DNA of 7,449 nucleotides, taken from the NCBI GenBank assembly GCA_012515885.1, contig JAAYXN010000462.1, positions 1 through 7,449 on the forward strand, written 5' to 3'. The position numbers and the translations under genes were made by a program. How positions within the stretch are numbered: the first letter of the stretch is position 1; every line of letters starts with the position of its first letter. This stretch comes from Rhodococcus sp. (in: high G+C Gram-positive bacteria) (lineage in GTDB: Bacteria > Actinomycetota > Actinomycetes > Mycobacteriales > Mycobacteriaceae). The notes beneath the pieces were generated by a model. The model did not search any database. It worked only from the letters and a program-made list of their open reading frames with translations, and was not told where the DNA came from. Positions 1 to 6,933 of this stretch are shown here, in pieces.

Positions 1-190
1 CTGATATTCCGCATTTATCTGAGAAACTCTATGGTTTTCAACTCCAGTGGAGAATAATCGAGAGACAATGACGGAACGGGCCGCAACTGGTGTGACATAT
101 GGTGCCAAACACAAAGGCGATAACGATGAAACTGTTGGTGACCGTTTGCATTCATATATCGCTTATTGGCGTATATCGACGGCGTGAACA
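1..190 (+). promoter_or_regulatory. AT-richer leader region upstream of the protease operon
   Basis: This stretch is clearly less GC-rich than the rest of the window and precedes the first gene of the plus-strand run, so it probably holds the operon promoter. The heptamer TATATCG occurs twice, at 155-161 and 172-178 (17 bp start to start). The segment around 155-176 also forms an imperfect inverted repeat (CGC...GCG flanked by alternating T/A, with one bulge). These could be a -10-like or operator element, but I cannot identify a convincing paired -35/-10. A short ORF (68-187) also lies here. Promoter assignment is inferred from position and composition only. Confidence 0.3.
68..187 (+). CDS. 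Possible 39-aa leader ORF abutting the protease gene
   Basis: An ATG at 68 opens a 39-codon frame that stops at TGA 185-187, three bases before the protease ATG. The product would be polar (MTERAATGVTYG at the N-terminus, ending WRISTA) with no membrane segment or recognisable motif. GAGAG lies a few bases upstream at 60-64, with GGAGA at 49-53 rather far away. Its third positions are much less GC-rich than in the genes that follow, which argues against a conserved gene. The near-abutment and the weak ribosome binding site of the protease would allow translational coupling. It may be a chance frame, a leader peptide or a second small product. Confidence 0.22.
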   Translation: MTERAATGVTYGAKHKGDNDETVGDRLHSYIAYWRISTA

Positions 191-1717
191 ATGACGAGCG
201 GTCCGCCGCCCGCGCCGCAGCGTCGTCCGCCGCTTGTCAGCCCTCTTGTTCTGGCGACCGCCGACGCGTCGTCGCCGGATGCCGCCAACGCGATTGTCGC
301 CGATGACGAAGATCGTCGGCTGCTCCTCGTCGAATTGCGGGTGCGCGCCGGCGACGACCCGGAGTCCGTGCGTGAGCGGTTCATCGAACTGTTCGACAGG
401 GTTTTCCGCTCAGGTGATCGGCCGCCGCGGCCGGTGCCGATCGGCCGACACTACATGCGGTGCGCACTGACGCCGGATCAAGTGATCCGGCTGGTACAGG
501 GTGGCGCCAAGTCGGCCGATGCGAAGGCGGCGTTGCGTGCCCTGGAGATCATCTACCACGTATGGCCGGACTTGGTCGTCGACGCGCATCTCGATCGATC
601 GCTGACCACGATCAAGGCCGACGCCGCCTCGCGTACATACAGTTGCGGTGGTGCCGGAGTCGTCTGGGGAATCCTCGATTCCGGCATCGACCGTAACCAC
701 CCCCACTTCGCCGAGTACAACACTTTGGCAGGTGACTCAGTCAAGCATCTGCACCGTGATTTCACGCTGCCGGCTACGCCGGGACCACCGCCGGATCCGT
801 TGCGGGATCTGGTCGGCCACGGCACTCATGTGGCAGGAATCGTCGCGGGCTGCTCGCCAAGCGATGCGCGCAGACTGCGCATCGCGTCCAACGAACCCAC
901 GGTCGAGGGCTTTCCCCGCTGGTCTGGAAGAACGCTGCCCAAGGGCACAAGTCTGAGTGGGGTGGCGCCGCAAGCTCACCTGGTGAGCCTCAAGGTGCTC
1001 GACGACAACGCCAAGACGGTGTCGAGCGTGGTCATCGAGGCGCTCGATTATGTCCGCACTATCAACGGCCAAGGGCGAAGCCTGCAAATCCACGGTGTGA
1101 ACCTGTCACTCGGCTGCGGTTGGTTGCCCGAGGAGTACGGCGCAGGGCAGAGCCCGCTGTGTAAAGAACTCGACCTCCTCGTCGGGACGGGTGTGGTGGC
1201 CGTGGTCAGCGCAGGCAACTCCGGTGCAGCCGGGACGACCAAGCTGGTCAGCAGCGATGTTTATGGGCAGCTGTCCACGATCACCGACCCGGGCAATTCG
1301 GCGACCGCCATCACAGTCGGTTCGGTGCATCGGTATCGGCCGCACACGTACGGTGTCACGTTCACCTCATCGAAGGGCCCGACCCTTGACGGTCGACTCA
1401 AACCGGACCTCGTCGCTCCCGGCGAACGAATCACCTCCGCCGCCACTGGAGCATTCGCCACCGGGGTGCCACCCCTCACCGCGGAACGCGGTGAGCGACA
1501 AAACCTCGCTCGGTATGTCGAGCACAGTGGCACGTCGATGGCCGCTGCGCATGTTTCCGGGATGATCGCCGCATTCCTGTCGGCCAGAGAAGAGTTCATC
1601 GGCCAACCGCAGCTGGTGAAGCAGCTGTTGATGGATACCGCATCCGACCTCGGCCGCCACCAGTTTTTTCAGGGCGCCGGGCTGATCGATCTCATGCGTG
1701 CCTTGTCCAGCACATGA
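191..1717 (+). CDS. S8 family subtilisin-like serine protease, cytoplasmic, PatA/PatG-context
   Basis: This is a 508-residue subtilase. The catalytic triad is visible: Asp163 in ILDSGID, His210 in GHGTHVAG and Ser449 in GTSMAAAHVSG. The oxyanion-hole Asn343 sits in VVSAGNSG, and the substrate-binding strand is near VNLSLG (303-308). About 150 residues precede the catalytic domain. They contain no hydrophobic signal peptide, so the enzyme is probably cytoplasmic, unlike secreted subtilisins or the membrane-anchored mycosins. An insertion of roughly 35 residues (about 222-257) follows the His block. The ATG at 191 has no good Shine-Dalgarno; GTG 183 is out of frame. The downstream PatG-C-terminal-like gene suggests a precursor-processing role similar to PatA (leader removal) or PatG (macrocyclisation), both of which use subtilase domains. 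The family call is firm; the substrate is inferred. Confidence 0.93.
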   Translation: MTSGPPPAPQRRPPLVSPLVLATADASSPDAANAIVADDEDRRLLLVELRVRAGDDPESVRERFIELFDRVFRSGDRPPRPVPIGRHYMRCALTPDQVIRLVQGGAKSADAKAALRALEIIYHVWPDLVVDAHLDRSLTTIKADAASRTYSCGGAGVVWGILDSGIDRNHPHFAEYNTLAGDSVKHLHRDFTLPATPGPPPDPLRDLVGHGTHVAGIVAGCSPSDARRLRIASNEPTVEGFPRWSGRTLPKGTSLSGVAPQAHLVSLKVLDDNAKTVSSVVIEALDYVRTINGQGRSLQIHGVNLSLGCGWLPEEYGAGQSPLCKELDLLVGTGVVAVVSAGNSGAAGTTKLVSSDVYGQLSTITDPGNSATAITVGSVHRYRPHTYGVTFTSSKGPTLDGRLKPDLVAPGERITSAATGAFATGVPPLTAERGERQNLARYVEHSGTSMAAAHVSGMIAAFLSAREEFIGQPQLVKQLLMDTASDLGRHQFFQGAGLIDLMRALSST

Positions 1718-1722
1718 GAACG

Positions 1723-1728
1723 AAGGAG
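1723..1728 (+). promoter_or_regulatory. Strong ribosome binding site of the alpha/beta hydrolase gene
   Basis: AAGGAG lies 10 bases before the ATG at 1739, in the 21-bp gap after the protease stop codon. It is the best Shine-Dalgarno sequence on the plus strand and fixes the start of the second gene. Confidence 0.7.
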
Positions 1729-1738
1729 AAACAACACT

Positions 1739-2998
1739 ATGCCCACGATCAGCGGCCTGCCCTACTACGAGGTTCATTTCAACGCCGACGGGACGCTGAA
1801 CGCGTCGGTCGGCAACGGTCACGGTGAGCTGCGCGCCGCCGTGTCCGCAGGCGACATCGATGAACTGTTTGTGTTCGCCCATGGCTGGAACAACGGTGTC
1901 GAATCGGCTCGCGACCTGTACGCGGCGATGTTCACCCTCCTCGCCGGCCAACTCGGCGGCGACTTCTCGGGAAGTGCGGTCGTCGGGGTGTTCTGGCCAT
2001 CGCTTCTCTTCCCGGACGACGATCCGGCGACCGCGACACCGCACCCGTCGACCGGTGCGCAGATCGTCACGGCGCTCGCTCCGGCTTTTCCCGACCAGCA
2101 GCAAGATCTGGCGACCATCGGAGCGCTGCTCGACGAAAAGCCCCAAGACCCCGACCGGCTGAGTGAGTTCCAGTCCCTTGCAGCCAATTTGGTGACAACC
2201 GCCCCCCAAGGCGACGAGGACACCGGTGAAGCCGCAATGCTCGACGGCGACACCGCCACTGTCATCGGCCAAGGTGTCGCGATGGCACCCAAAGGAGACG
2301 GTGACGCACAGGGAATAGGCAACCCGTTCACAGGGCTGTGGTCAGGCGCGCGTGAGGTACTGCGCACCATGAGTTACTACGAGATGAAGAACCGCGCCGG
2401 CGTCGTCGGCAAAGACGGGCTGGGTCCGCAGATCGCCGCCCTTACGCCCGCTCCGCGGGTTCACCTGATCGGCCACAGCTTCGGCGCGCGTCTCGTTGCA
2501 TACGCATTGGCCGGGATGCCAGAGAATCTCACCGGGTCGGCATCGCCGGTGAAATCAGTGACCCTGATCCAAGGCGCCTTCTCGCACTTCGCCTTCGCCG
2601 CCCCGATGCCGATCGACGGCGACCGAAGGGGCGCACTCGCCGGGTTCGCAAATCGGGTCGACGGCCCGCTGCTTGCGACCTTTACCTCCGCAGATCGCGC
2701 CGTCGGATGGTGGTATCCGACCGCGAGCATGCTGGCGCGTCAAGACAATGAAGCAGTCGATGACCTCGTGTATCGATGGGGTGCCATGGGACGGGACGGA
2801 TTTCAACAGAATCCGGCGGCCGTGGTGACCCCGCTGGCCGCTGCAGGTCATGTCTATGACTTCGATCCGGGCGGCTTCTACGCGGTGGATGCCAACGCGG
2901 TCATCAAGGCGAACCAGTCAGCGTTCTCCGGAGCCCACAGCGATATCCGGCATCCCGAGGTGATGTGGGCAGTGGCCGCAGCGGCCGGACGCACTTAG
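1739..2998 (+). CDS. Alpha/beta-hydrolase-fold serine hydrolase of unknown substrate
   Basis: This 419-residue protein has the hallmarks of an alpha/beta hydrolase. FVFAHGWNNG (His48-Gly49) looks like the oxyanion-loop HG motif, and VHLIGHSFGAR carries the nucleophile elbow GHSFG with Ser247. A candidate acid is Asp319 (TSADRAVG) and candidate histidines are His400 or His405 in AHSDIRHPEV; the acid and His are my guesses by position. Between the two core motifs lies a long insertion (about residues 92-205), rich in Asp/Pro/Ala, probably a lid. No signal peptide or membrane segment is seen, so it is probably cytoplasmic. It begins 21 bp after the protease and ends 16 bp before the regulator, so it is probably co-transcribed. 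Possible jobs are esterase, lipase or peptidase activity on the locus product. The fold is well supported; the function is unknown. Confidence 0.85.
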   Translation: MPTISGLPYYEVHFNADGTLNASVGNGHGELRAAVSAGDIDELFVFAHGWNNGVESARDLYAAMFTLLAGQLGGDFSGSAVVGVFWPSLLFPDDDPATATPHPSTGAQIVTALAPAFPDQQQDLATIGALLDEKPQDPDRLSEFQSLAANLVTTAPQGDEDTGEAAMLDGDTATVIGQGVAMAPKGDGDAQGIGNPFTGLWSGAREVLRTMSYYEMKNRAGVVGKDGLGPQIAALTPAPRVHLIGHSFGARLVAYALAGMPENLTGSASPVKSVTLIQGAFSHFAFAAPMPIDGDRRGALAGFANRVDGPLLATFTSADRAVGWWYPTASMLARQDNEAVDDLVYRWGAMGRDGFQQNPAAVVTPLAAAGHVYDFDPGGFYAVDANAVIKANQSAFSGAHSDIRHPEVMWAVAAAAGRT

Positions 2999-3014
2999 AC
3001 AGGTCGATTCGGGC

Positions 3015-3734
3015 GTGACGAGTCGCAGGCGAAGCGCCCCCGACGACGCCAGGTCGCGGCACGGTGTGTACACCGTCGTCGCCGTCCAGATCTGGGGACG
3101 GCTCCTCAACGACTGGATAGCTCACCTGCCGGACTTCGAAATCATCGGCAGCGCCACCAACGGCGTGGAAGCCGTGGCCGAGTTGCAGCGATCGGATCGG
3201 CCGATCCAGATCGTCGTGATTGACGCCGGAGGCCGCTTCGCCCTCGAAACAGCCGCGGCGATAAGGCAGGCCGACGCAAGCAAGCGGCTGGTGGCAGTCA
3301 ACGTCGGTGAAGATCCGGATCGAGCCGTCGTCTGGGCCACGACGGGCGCGCTGGGTCTTGTCGGTTCAAGCGCATCGCTGGACGAACTCAGCGCAACTCT
3401 CCGGGAGGTGGCGGCGGGCCAGGCTGGGTGTTCCGTCGGAATTTCCGGGGCGTTGGTTCGAGGCGTCGGCAACAACGGCGTTGCCCGGCTGCATCGAAAC
3501 GGCGCACCGCTTACGGCTCGCGAACTGGAGATCGCACGCCTCGTGGCCAACGGTTTGACGAACCATGAGATTGCCACCCGACTGCAGATCTCCACGGGCA
3601 CCGTCAAGAGCCATGTCCACAACATCATCCGAAAGCTTGGCGTGGGCCGGCGCGCGCACATACGCCAGAAGCTCAACCCGGAAAATCCACTACCCCCGCA
3701 CCGTGATGCAGCACCGAACGGGGGAACTGAGTGA
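3015..3734 (+). CDS. LuxR/NarL-type transcriptional regulator with degenerate receiver domain
   Basis: The 239-residue protein has an N-terminal receiver-like domain (about 18-135) and a C-terminal LuxR helix-turn-helix (about 164-218). The latter contains PLTARELEIARLVANG, then NHEIATRLQIS and GTVKSHVHNIIRKLGV, the canonical GerE/LuxR signature. In the receiver the phospho-acceptor position is kept (Asp70 in VVIDAGG). The acidic pair after strand 1 is replaced by Gln25-Ile26, and the strand-5 Lys is replaced by Ser118 in GLVGSSAS. This suggests phosphorylation-independent signalling, and no histidine kinase gene is in the window. The GTG start at 3015 lies 16 bp after the hydrolase; GTG 3066 is a shorter alternative. 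It overlaps the next gene by 4 bp. It probably controls this operon or the facing unit; its target is inferred only from context. Confidence 0.88.
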   Translation: MTSRRRSAPDDARSRHGVYTVVAVQIWGRLLNDWIAHLPDFEIIGSATNGVEAVAELQRSDRPIQIVVIDAGGRFALETAAAIRQADASKRLVAVNVGEDPDRAVVWATTGALGLVGSSASLDELSATLREVAAGQAGCSVGISGALVRGVGNNGVARLHRNGAPLTARELEIARLVANGLTNHEIATRLQISTGTVKSHVHNIIRKLGVGRRAHIRQKLNPENPLPPHRDAAPNGGTE

Positions 3735-4702
3735 CCGTGCATCCGTCGGCAATGGGTGGCACCGGTCCCATCTACGCCGTCGGAACAATCGGGTTTGATT
3801 TCGGTACGCAGGCGCGTCGAGACAGCATCGGCGAGGAGATGCATTTGGCCCAGATCCGTGGCAACCCAGACGATCCGGTTCAACTACGCAGACTTCTGAG
3901 GTTCCGACCCTGGTTGGTGGACAAGGTCATCTGGGTTCTGAAGGTGGACCGCATTGCCCTTTATGCACTCGAGCCTGAACGAGCACACCGCGGCAACTGG
4001 CAGGAATTCGTTGCCGGCGAGGTTTCTCAAGTTCTGTCCACCCTCGCCCGCGCGATCGACGGCCAGGCCGCACCCGCCAGCAGTGACAGTTACGTCTCGC
4101 GGGTTTCGTTAGCAGGATGGCTCACGACGCGCACGGCCCGGCTGATATCAGGGCAGGTTCTGCCGGTGGTGGAGGTGGCTGCGAGGCGCATTGACCTGTG
4201 GCTCGAGAACGTGATCGTCGACTCGGCGGTCTCGGCCTTCCTCGAGGATCCGCGGCTCGCGCAGAGGACCGGTGTCGATGTCCGGGACACGGCCGATTCG
4301 GTGGTGCGTGCCGTGCTGAACAAGACCTATGCCGAACTTCGCAACGGTGGACACACGCCTGCGGACCGGGCGTTGAACTTCCTCGGAACGGGACTTGTGC
4401 ATGCCAGCCGATTCTTCAAAGAGCCATTGTTTGCCGGATGGGAGCTCGACGATGTCCCGGCATCGCACGAGCTCGCGTCCGAAAGTCTGAATCTCTATAC
4501 GCTGGGCCGAGTCGTGGTGTCCAGAAGTCCTGTCGGATCGTTGTATTCAGACAGCTGGGACGTGACCCTGGTGTTTTTCGACCCTCGCGCACCGCAGCGA
4601 GCCAAGGCTTGTTACGTCTTCACGGTCGATGTGCGTGATCAACTGCCGGTATTGCGACCGCACTACCACAGGTTCATTTCCAGCAGCAGGTTCGCTTGCT
4701 AG
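3731..4702 (+). CDS. Stand-alone PatA/PatG C-terminal-domain-like protein (cyanobactin maturation family)
   Basis: The 323-residue product has no catalytic motif I recognise. It closely resembles, from memory, the C-terminal domain of unknown function shared by the cyanobactin proteases PatA and PatG (Pfam PatG_D/PatG_C type). Blocks that fit are IYAVGTIGFDFGTQARRDS (14-32), the VSLAGW...RLISGQVLPVVEVA stretch (125-150), TPADRALNFLGT (209-220), and near the end VVVSRSPVGS, SDSWDVTLVFFDP and CYVFTVDVRDQLPV. In cyanobactin enzymes this domain is fused behind the subtilase; here it is a separate gene. The GTG start overlaps the regulator stop in a GTGA tetranucleotide, indicating translational coupling. 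No signal peptide or membrane segment is visible. It may be a substrate-recognition or scaffold partner of the protease at 191-1717. Even in PatG the role of this domain is not established, so the function here is inference. Confidence 0.8.
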   Translation: MTVHPSAMGGTGPIYAVGTIGFDFGTQARRDSIGEEMHLAQIRGNPDDPVQLRRLLRFRPWLVDKVIWVLKVDRIALYALEPERAHRGNWQEFVAGEVSQVLSTLARAIDGQAAPASSDSYVSRVSLAGWLTTRTARLISGQVLPVVEVAARRIDLWLENVIVDSAVSAFLEDPRLAQRTGVDVRDTADSVVRAVLNKTYAELRNGGHTPADRALNFLGTGLVHASRFFKEPLFAGWELDDVPASHELASESLNLYTLGRVVVSRSPVGSLYSDSWDVTLVFFDPRAPQRAKACYVFTVDVRDQLPVLRPHYHRFISSSRFAC

Positions 4703-4720
4703 CGATCCATTAAAGACGTT

Positions 4721-5509
4721 GTGACACAATGCATATTGAGCTACCCTTGGGAGATGTACCATGGCGGGGCCTTCGGGGGCGTCGGCGAATACATCTCGTA
4801 TCTCGATGATGCGGAGACCATCGCGACAGCGCCGAAGAGAGCCAGCATTTCAGCGCTGGCGTTGCTTCCCGGAGACGCCGTGCTCGACGTCGGGTGCGGA
4901 ACCGGTGGCGATGTCCGCCATCTCGCGGAGTCAGTGGGCGCGACGGGACGAGCGGTCGGGTTAGACGAAAGCCCGGAGATGATCGCTACGGCAGGATCAC
5001 GTGCAGCGGCTTGGCCCAATGTCGAGTTCATCGTCGGTGACGCCGCGGAAATGCCCTTCGCCGATGACGAGTTCGCCGCCGCTCGAGTTGAACGCGCACT
5101 CCAGCACATGCGGGATCCCGCATCTGCCGTAGCCGAGATGGCCAGGGTGGTGCGGTCAGGCGGGCGGATCGTCGCGATGGAACCGGACTGGGACACCCTC
5201 GCCATCAGCGCGGCCAATCTCGAGATCACCCGCAAGGTCGTGCGGAAGTCGGCGGAACGGTTCCGCCATCCCGACTCGGGCCGCAGGCTACCGGAATGGT
5301 TCGCCCGCGCAGGTATCGACATTCTCCGCGTGGAGGCGTCGGCCGTCCCGATCCGAAGCGTCGAGGTCGCCGACGAGGCGTTCAGGCTGACGCCGGTCGC
5401 TCGTGCGCTCGGCGCGGAGGACTGGCTGGAAGACCTGCGTGTACGTGAGATGCACAATGCGTTCATCGCCTACTCGATGGGTGTCGGCGTGGTCGGTCAG
5501 GTGCGTTGA
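4721..5509 (+). CDS. Class I SAM-dependent methyltransferase (Methyltransf_11/25 type)
   Basis: The 262-residue protein has a Rossmann-type methyltransferase core. Motif I is LDVGCGTG (55-62), the strand-2 acidic residue binding the SAM ribose is Asp82 in VGLDES, motif II is VGDAAEMPF (106-113), and the strand-4/5 region is RALQHMRDP followed by RVVRSGGRIVAMEPDWDT. The MEPDWDT block is typical of a common family of small-molecule methyltransferases, but the acceptor cannot be read from sequence. The gene starts 18 bp after the PatG-like gene, so it is probably the last gene of the operon. The GTG start at 4721 has only a weak AAAGA upstream; ATG 4754 is an alternative but has GGGAG immediately against it, too close for a ribosome binding site. 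Its end overlaps the convergent glycosyltransferase by 13 bp. A tailoring role on the locus product is inferred from context. Confidence 0.9.
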   Translation: MTQCILSYPWEMYHGGAFGGVGEYISYLDDAETIATAPKRASISALALLPGDAVLDVGCGTGGDVRHLAESVGATGRAVGLDESPEMIATAGSRAAAWPNVEFIVGDAAEMPFADDEFAAARVERALQHMRDPASAVAEMARVVRSGGRIVAMEPDWDTLAISAANLEITRKVVRKSAERFRHPDSGRRLPEWFARAGIDILRVEASAVPIRSVEVADEAFRLTPVARALGAEDWLEDLRVREMHNAFIAYSMGVGVVGQVR

Positions 5510-6882
5510 AGCGACGCATAGCTGTCCCAGTCATCACCTAGTAGTCCCCGGATCTCGTGTAACGGCCGTGGCTGCCAACCCATCGACCTGGTCGCCTTGG
5601 GATGACTGTTGTCCTCATGCAGGATCGCCACCAACAGGGCGTCATCGTTGTCGCAGAACACGGTGTTCGAAGCATGGCTCCGAACGAACCTGATGTCTTC
5701 ACCGGTGGTCACCGGGTCAAATGGATGAGCACGCCACGCGTCACGCGTGTAGCACAGTCCGCTGCCGGCCACCCAGGGCCGGTGCGCATTCTGCGGATAA
5801 ACATAGCGCCAGCACTGATTGCGGGCCGGCGCGTAGAACCGTACCCGCCGCGGGCCGCAGACCTCGGCGCCATGTCTGTGAAGTCGGGCGATCTGCGTGC
5901 CGAGGCGATCGGATGGGTACCAGTCATCATCGTCCCAGTGGGCGATGATATCGCCGCGCGCAAGTTCACAGGCCTGGTTCCGCTTCTCGCCCAGCGGAAT
6001 TGGGTGCCGCAACCGCACATAGCGAACCCGGTCATCCGTGGCGGCCAGATCTTGCACCGGTGTTTCACCATCATCGATGATCACCAGCTCACGGGGCTCA
6101 TAACTCTGGCGGAGGAAATAGGTCAAGGCGCGGCGGACGAACGACCGCCTGGCACCCGTCGGCATGATGCACGTCACAAGGGGATGTTCCGATTCCCGGA
6201 TCTTTGAATAAAAGTGCCGGTCCGCTGACGAGAAGCGCGGCTCGTCTGCAACCCGCCATCCATCGCCGTTGCCGCACTGAAAGTTCCAGGAGTTGTGGCC
6301 GTGGCGGACGTACATGAACAGCCCCGACCCGTCGACCCGGGCCAGGCGGGATTTCCGCCGTAGCGCCGAAGCCACAAACCCGGCGTCTTCGGCGAGTGAC
6401 GCATCGGGGAACCGAACCGAGCCGCCCCAAAGAGTACGCCGGAACACCAGCGTCCCCGCAGCGACGTCCTGAAGAAACATGCGTCGGTGCAACGTTGGGG
6501 ACACACGCCAGAATGTCCAGCTGTGCACATCGAAGAACAATGAAGCGGTGAGCGCCGAGATGTCAGCGTCGCCGTCGATCAGCGGAGCGAGTTGTGCCGA
6601 GAGTCGCTGCGGACCGTACCAATCGTCGTCATCCCACAGCGCGATGAATTCGCCTTTGGCGGCCGCGCACGCCCGATTGCGCTTGGCGCCGATCGTTTCG
6701 CCGCCGTTGGCTTCGAGGAAACGCACTCCCGGTGGAAACACACCGGACATCTGGTCACCAACGATGATCAGTTCACGAGTCGGATAGTCCTGCGCCGCGA
6801 ATAGTCTGATCGCTTGGCGCACGAAATGCGGCCGCCTGCATGTTGGCATCACGCAGCTGACGAGCGGCGATGCGGGTGTCAT
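5497..6882 (-). CDS. Tandem two-domain family 2 (GT-A) glycosyltransferase
   Basis: With the ATG at 6882 the product is 461 residues and contains two consecutive GT2-like domains. Domain 1 starts PLVSCVMPTCRRPHFVRQAI (6-25) and has GAKRNRAC, WDDDDWY (83-89) and LAEDAGF (163-169). Domain 2 starts PLVTCIMPTGARRSFVRRAL (234-253) and has GEKRNQAC, WDDDDWY (316-322) and TGEDIRF (393-399). Both therefore keep a nucleotide-sugar/metal-binding Asp cluster and an ED motif, so both may be active, perhaps adding two sugars in turn. There is no transmembrane segment, which suits a cytoplasmic enzyme acting on a peptide or small molecule. A GTG at 6900 would add six residues but lies inside the hairpin, so I prefer ATG 6882; no clear Shine-Dalgarno precedes either. 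It follows the 59-aa ORF by 51 bp. The acceptor is unknown. Confidence 0.9.
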   Translation of the reverse strand: MTPASPLVSCVMPTCRRPHFVRQAIRLFAAQDYPTRELIIVGDQMSGVFPPGVRFLEANGGETIGAKRNRACAAAKGEFIALWDDDDWYGPQRLSAQLAPLIDGDADISALTASLFFDVHSWTFWRVSPTLHRRMFLQDVAAGTLVFRRTLWGGSVRFPDASLAEDAGFVASALRRKSRLARVDGSGLFMYVRHGHNSWNFQCGNGDGWRVADEPRFSSADRHFYSKIRESEHPLVTCIMPTGARRSFVRRALTYFLRQSYEPRELVIIDDGETPVQDLAATDDRVRYVRLRHPIPLGEKRNQACELARGDIIAHWDDDDWYPSDRLGTQIARLHRHGAEVCGPRRVRFYAPARNQCWRYVYPQNAHRPWVAGSGLCYTRDAWRAHPFDPVTTGEDIRFVRSHASNTVFCDNDDALLVAILHEDNSHPKATRSMGWQPRPLHEIRGLLGDDWDSYASLQRT

Positions 6883-6890
6883 GATCGACA

Positions 6891-6926
6891 GAGGGTGCAC
6901 CGGCGAGATCTCGCCGATGCACCCTC
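6891..6926 (-). terminator. Strong hairpin between the 59-aa ORF and the glycosyltransferase (attenuator or terminator)
   Basis: The 18-base left arm 6891-6908 and right arm 6909-6926 are reverse complements except for one C/A mismatch (6900/6917). The outer stem is 9 bp and the inner one 8 bp, centred on GAGATCTC. It lies 7 bp after the stop codon of the small ORF and ends 8 bp before the preferred glycosyltransferase ATG. No U-rich tract follows on the minus strand, so it is not a canonical intrinsic terminator. Actinobacterial terminators often lack a U tract. It could act as a leaky terminator or RNA-stabilising element that raises small-ORF mRNA relative to glycosyltransferase mRNA. The hairpin is seen directly; its role is inferred. 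Confidence 0.7.
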
Positions 6927-6933
6927 GACGGTT

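Noticed and set aside
3..71. Edge-open plus frame ending EKLYGFQLQWRIIERQ
   Set aside because: It reads somewhat like protein, but only 22 codons are visible and the composition is AT-rich, so it cannot be supported as a gene tail from this window.
155..178. TATATCG direct repeat and bulged inverted repeat as a regulator operator
   Set aside because: The elements are short and AT-rich, no consensus for the regulator is known, and chance occurrence is likely; noted only inside the leader-region entry.
1367..2272. 301-codon minus-strand open frame
   Set aside because: It runs antisense across the end of the protease and the first part of the hydrolase, both with clear motifs and a strong ribosome binding site. 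The frame is a by-product of high GC.
3122..3883. 253-codon minus-strand open frame
   Set aside because: It is antisense to the LuxR-type regulator and the start of the PatG-like gene; the translation is Ser/Arg/Thr-rich with no recognisable domain.
4741..5466. 241-codon minus-strand open frame
   Set aside because: It is antisense to the methyltransferase, whose SAM-binding motifs are unambiguous; the product is a low-complexity Ser/Ala/Arg-rich shadow.
5602..6207. 201-codon plus-strand open frame
   Set aside because: It lies opposite the second glycosyltransferase domain, which has well-conserved motifs in the minus frame.
6883..6900. GTG start at 6900 for the glycosyltransferase
   Set aside because: It lies inside the hairpin stem and adds only six residues before the conserved GT2 start. 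ATG 6882 sits closer to the PLVSCVMPT block, though neither start has a clear Shine-Dalgarno.
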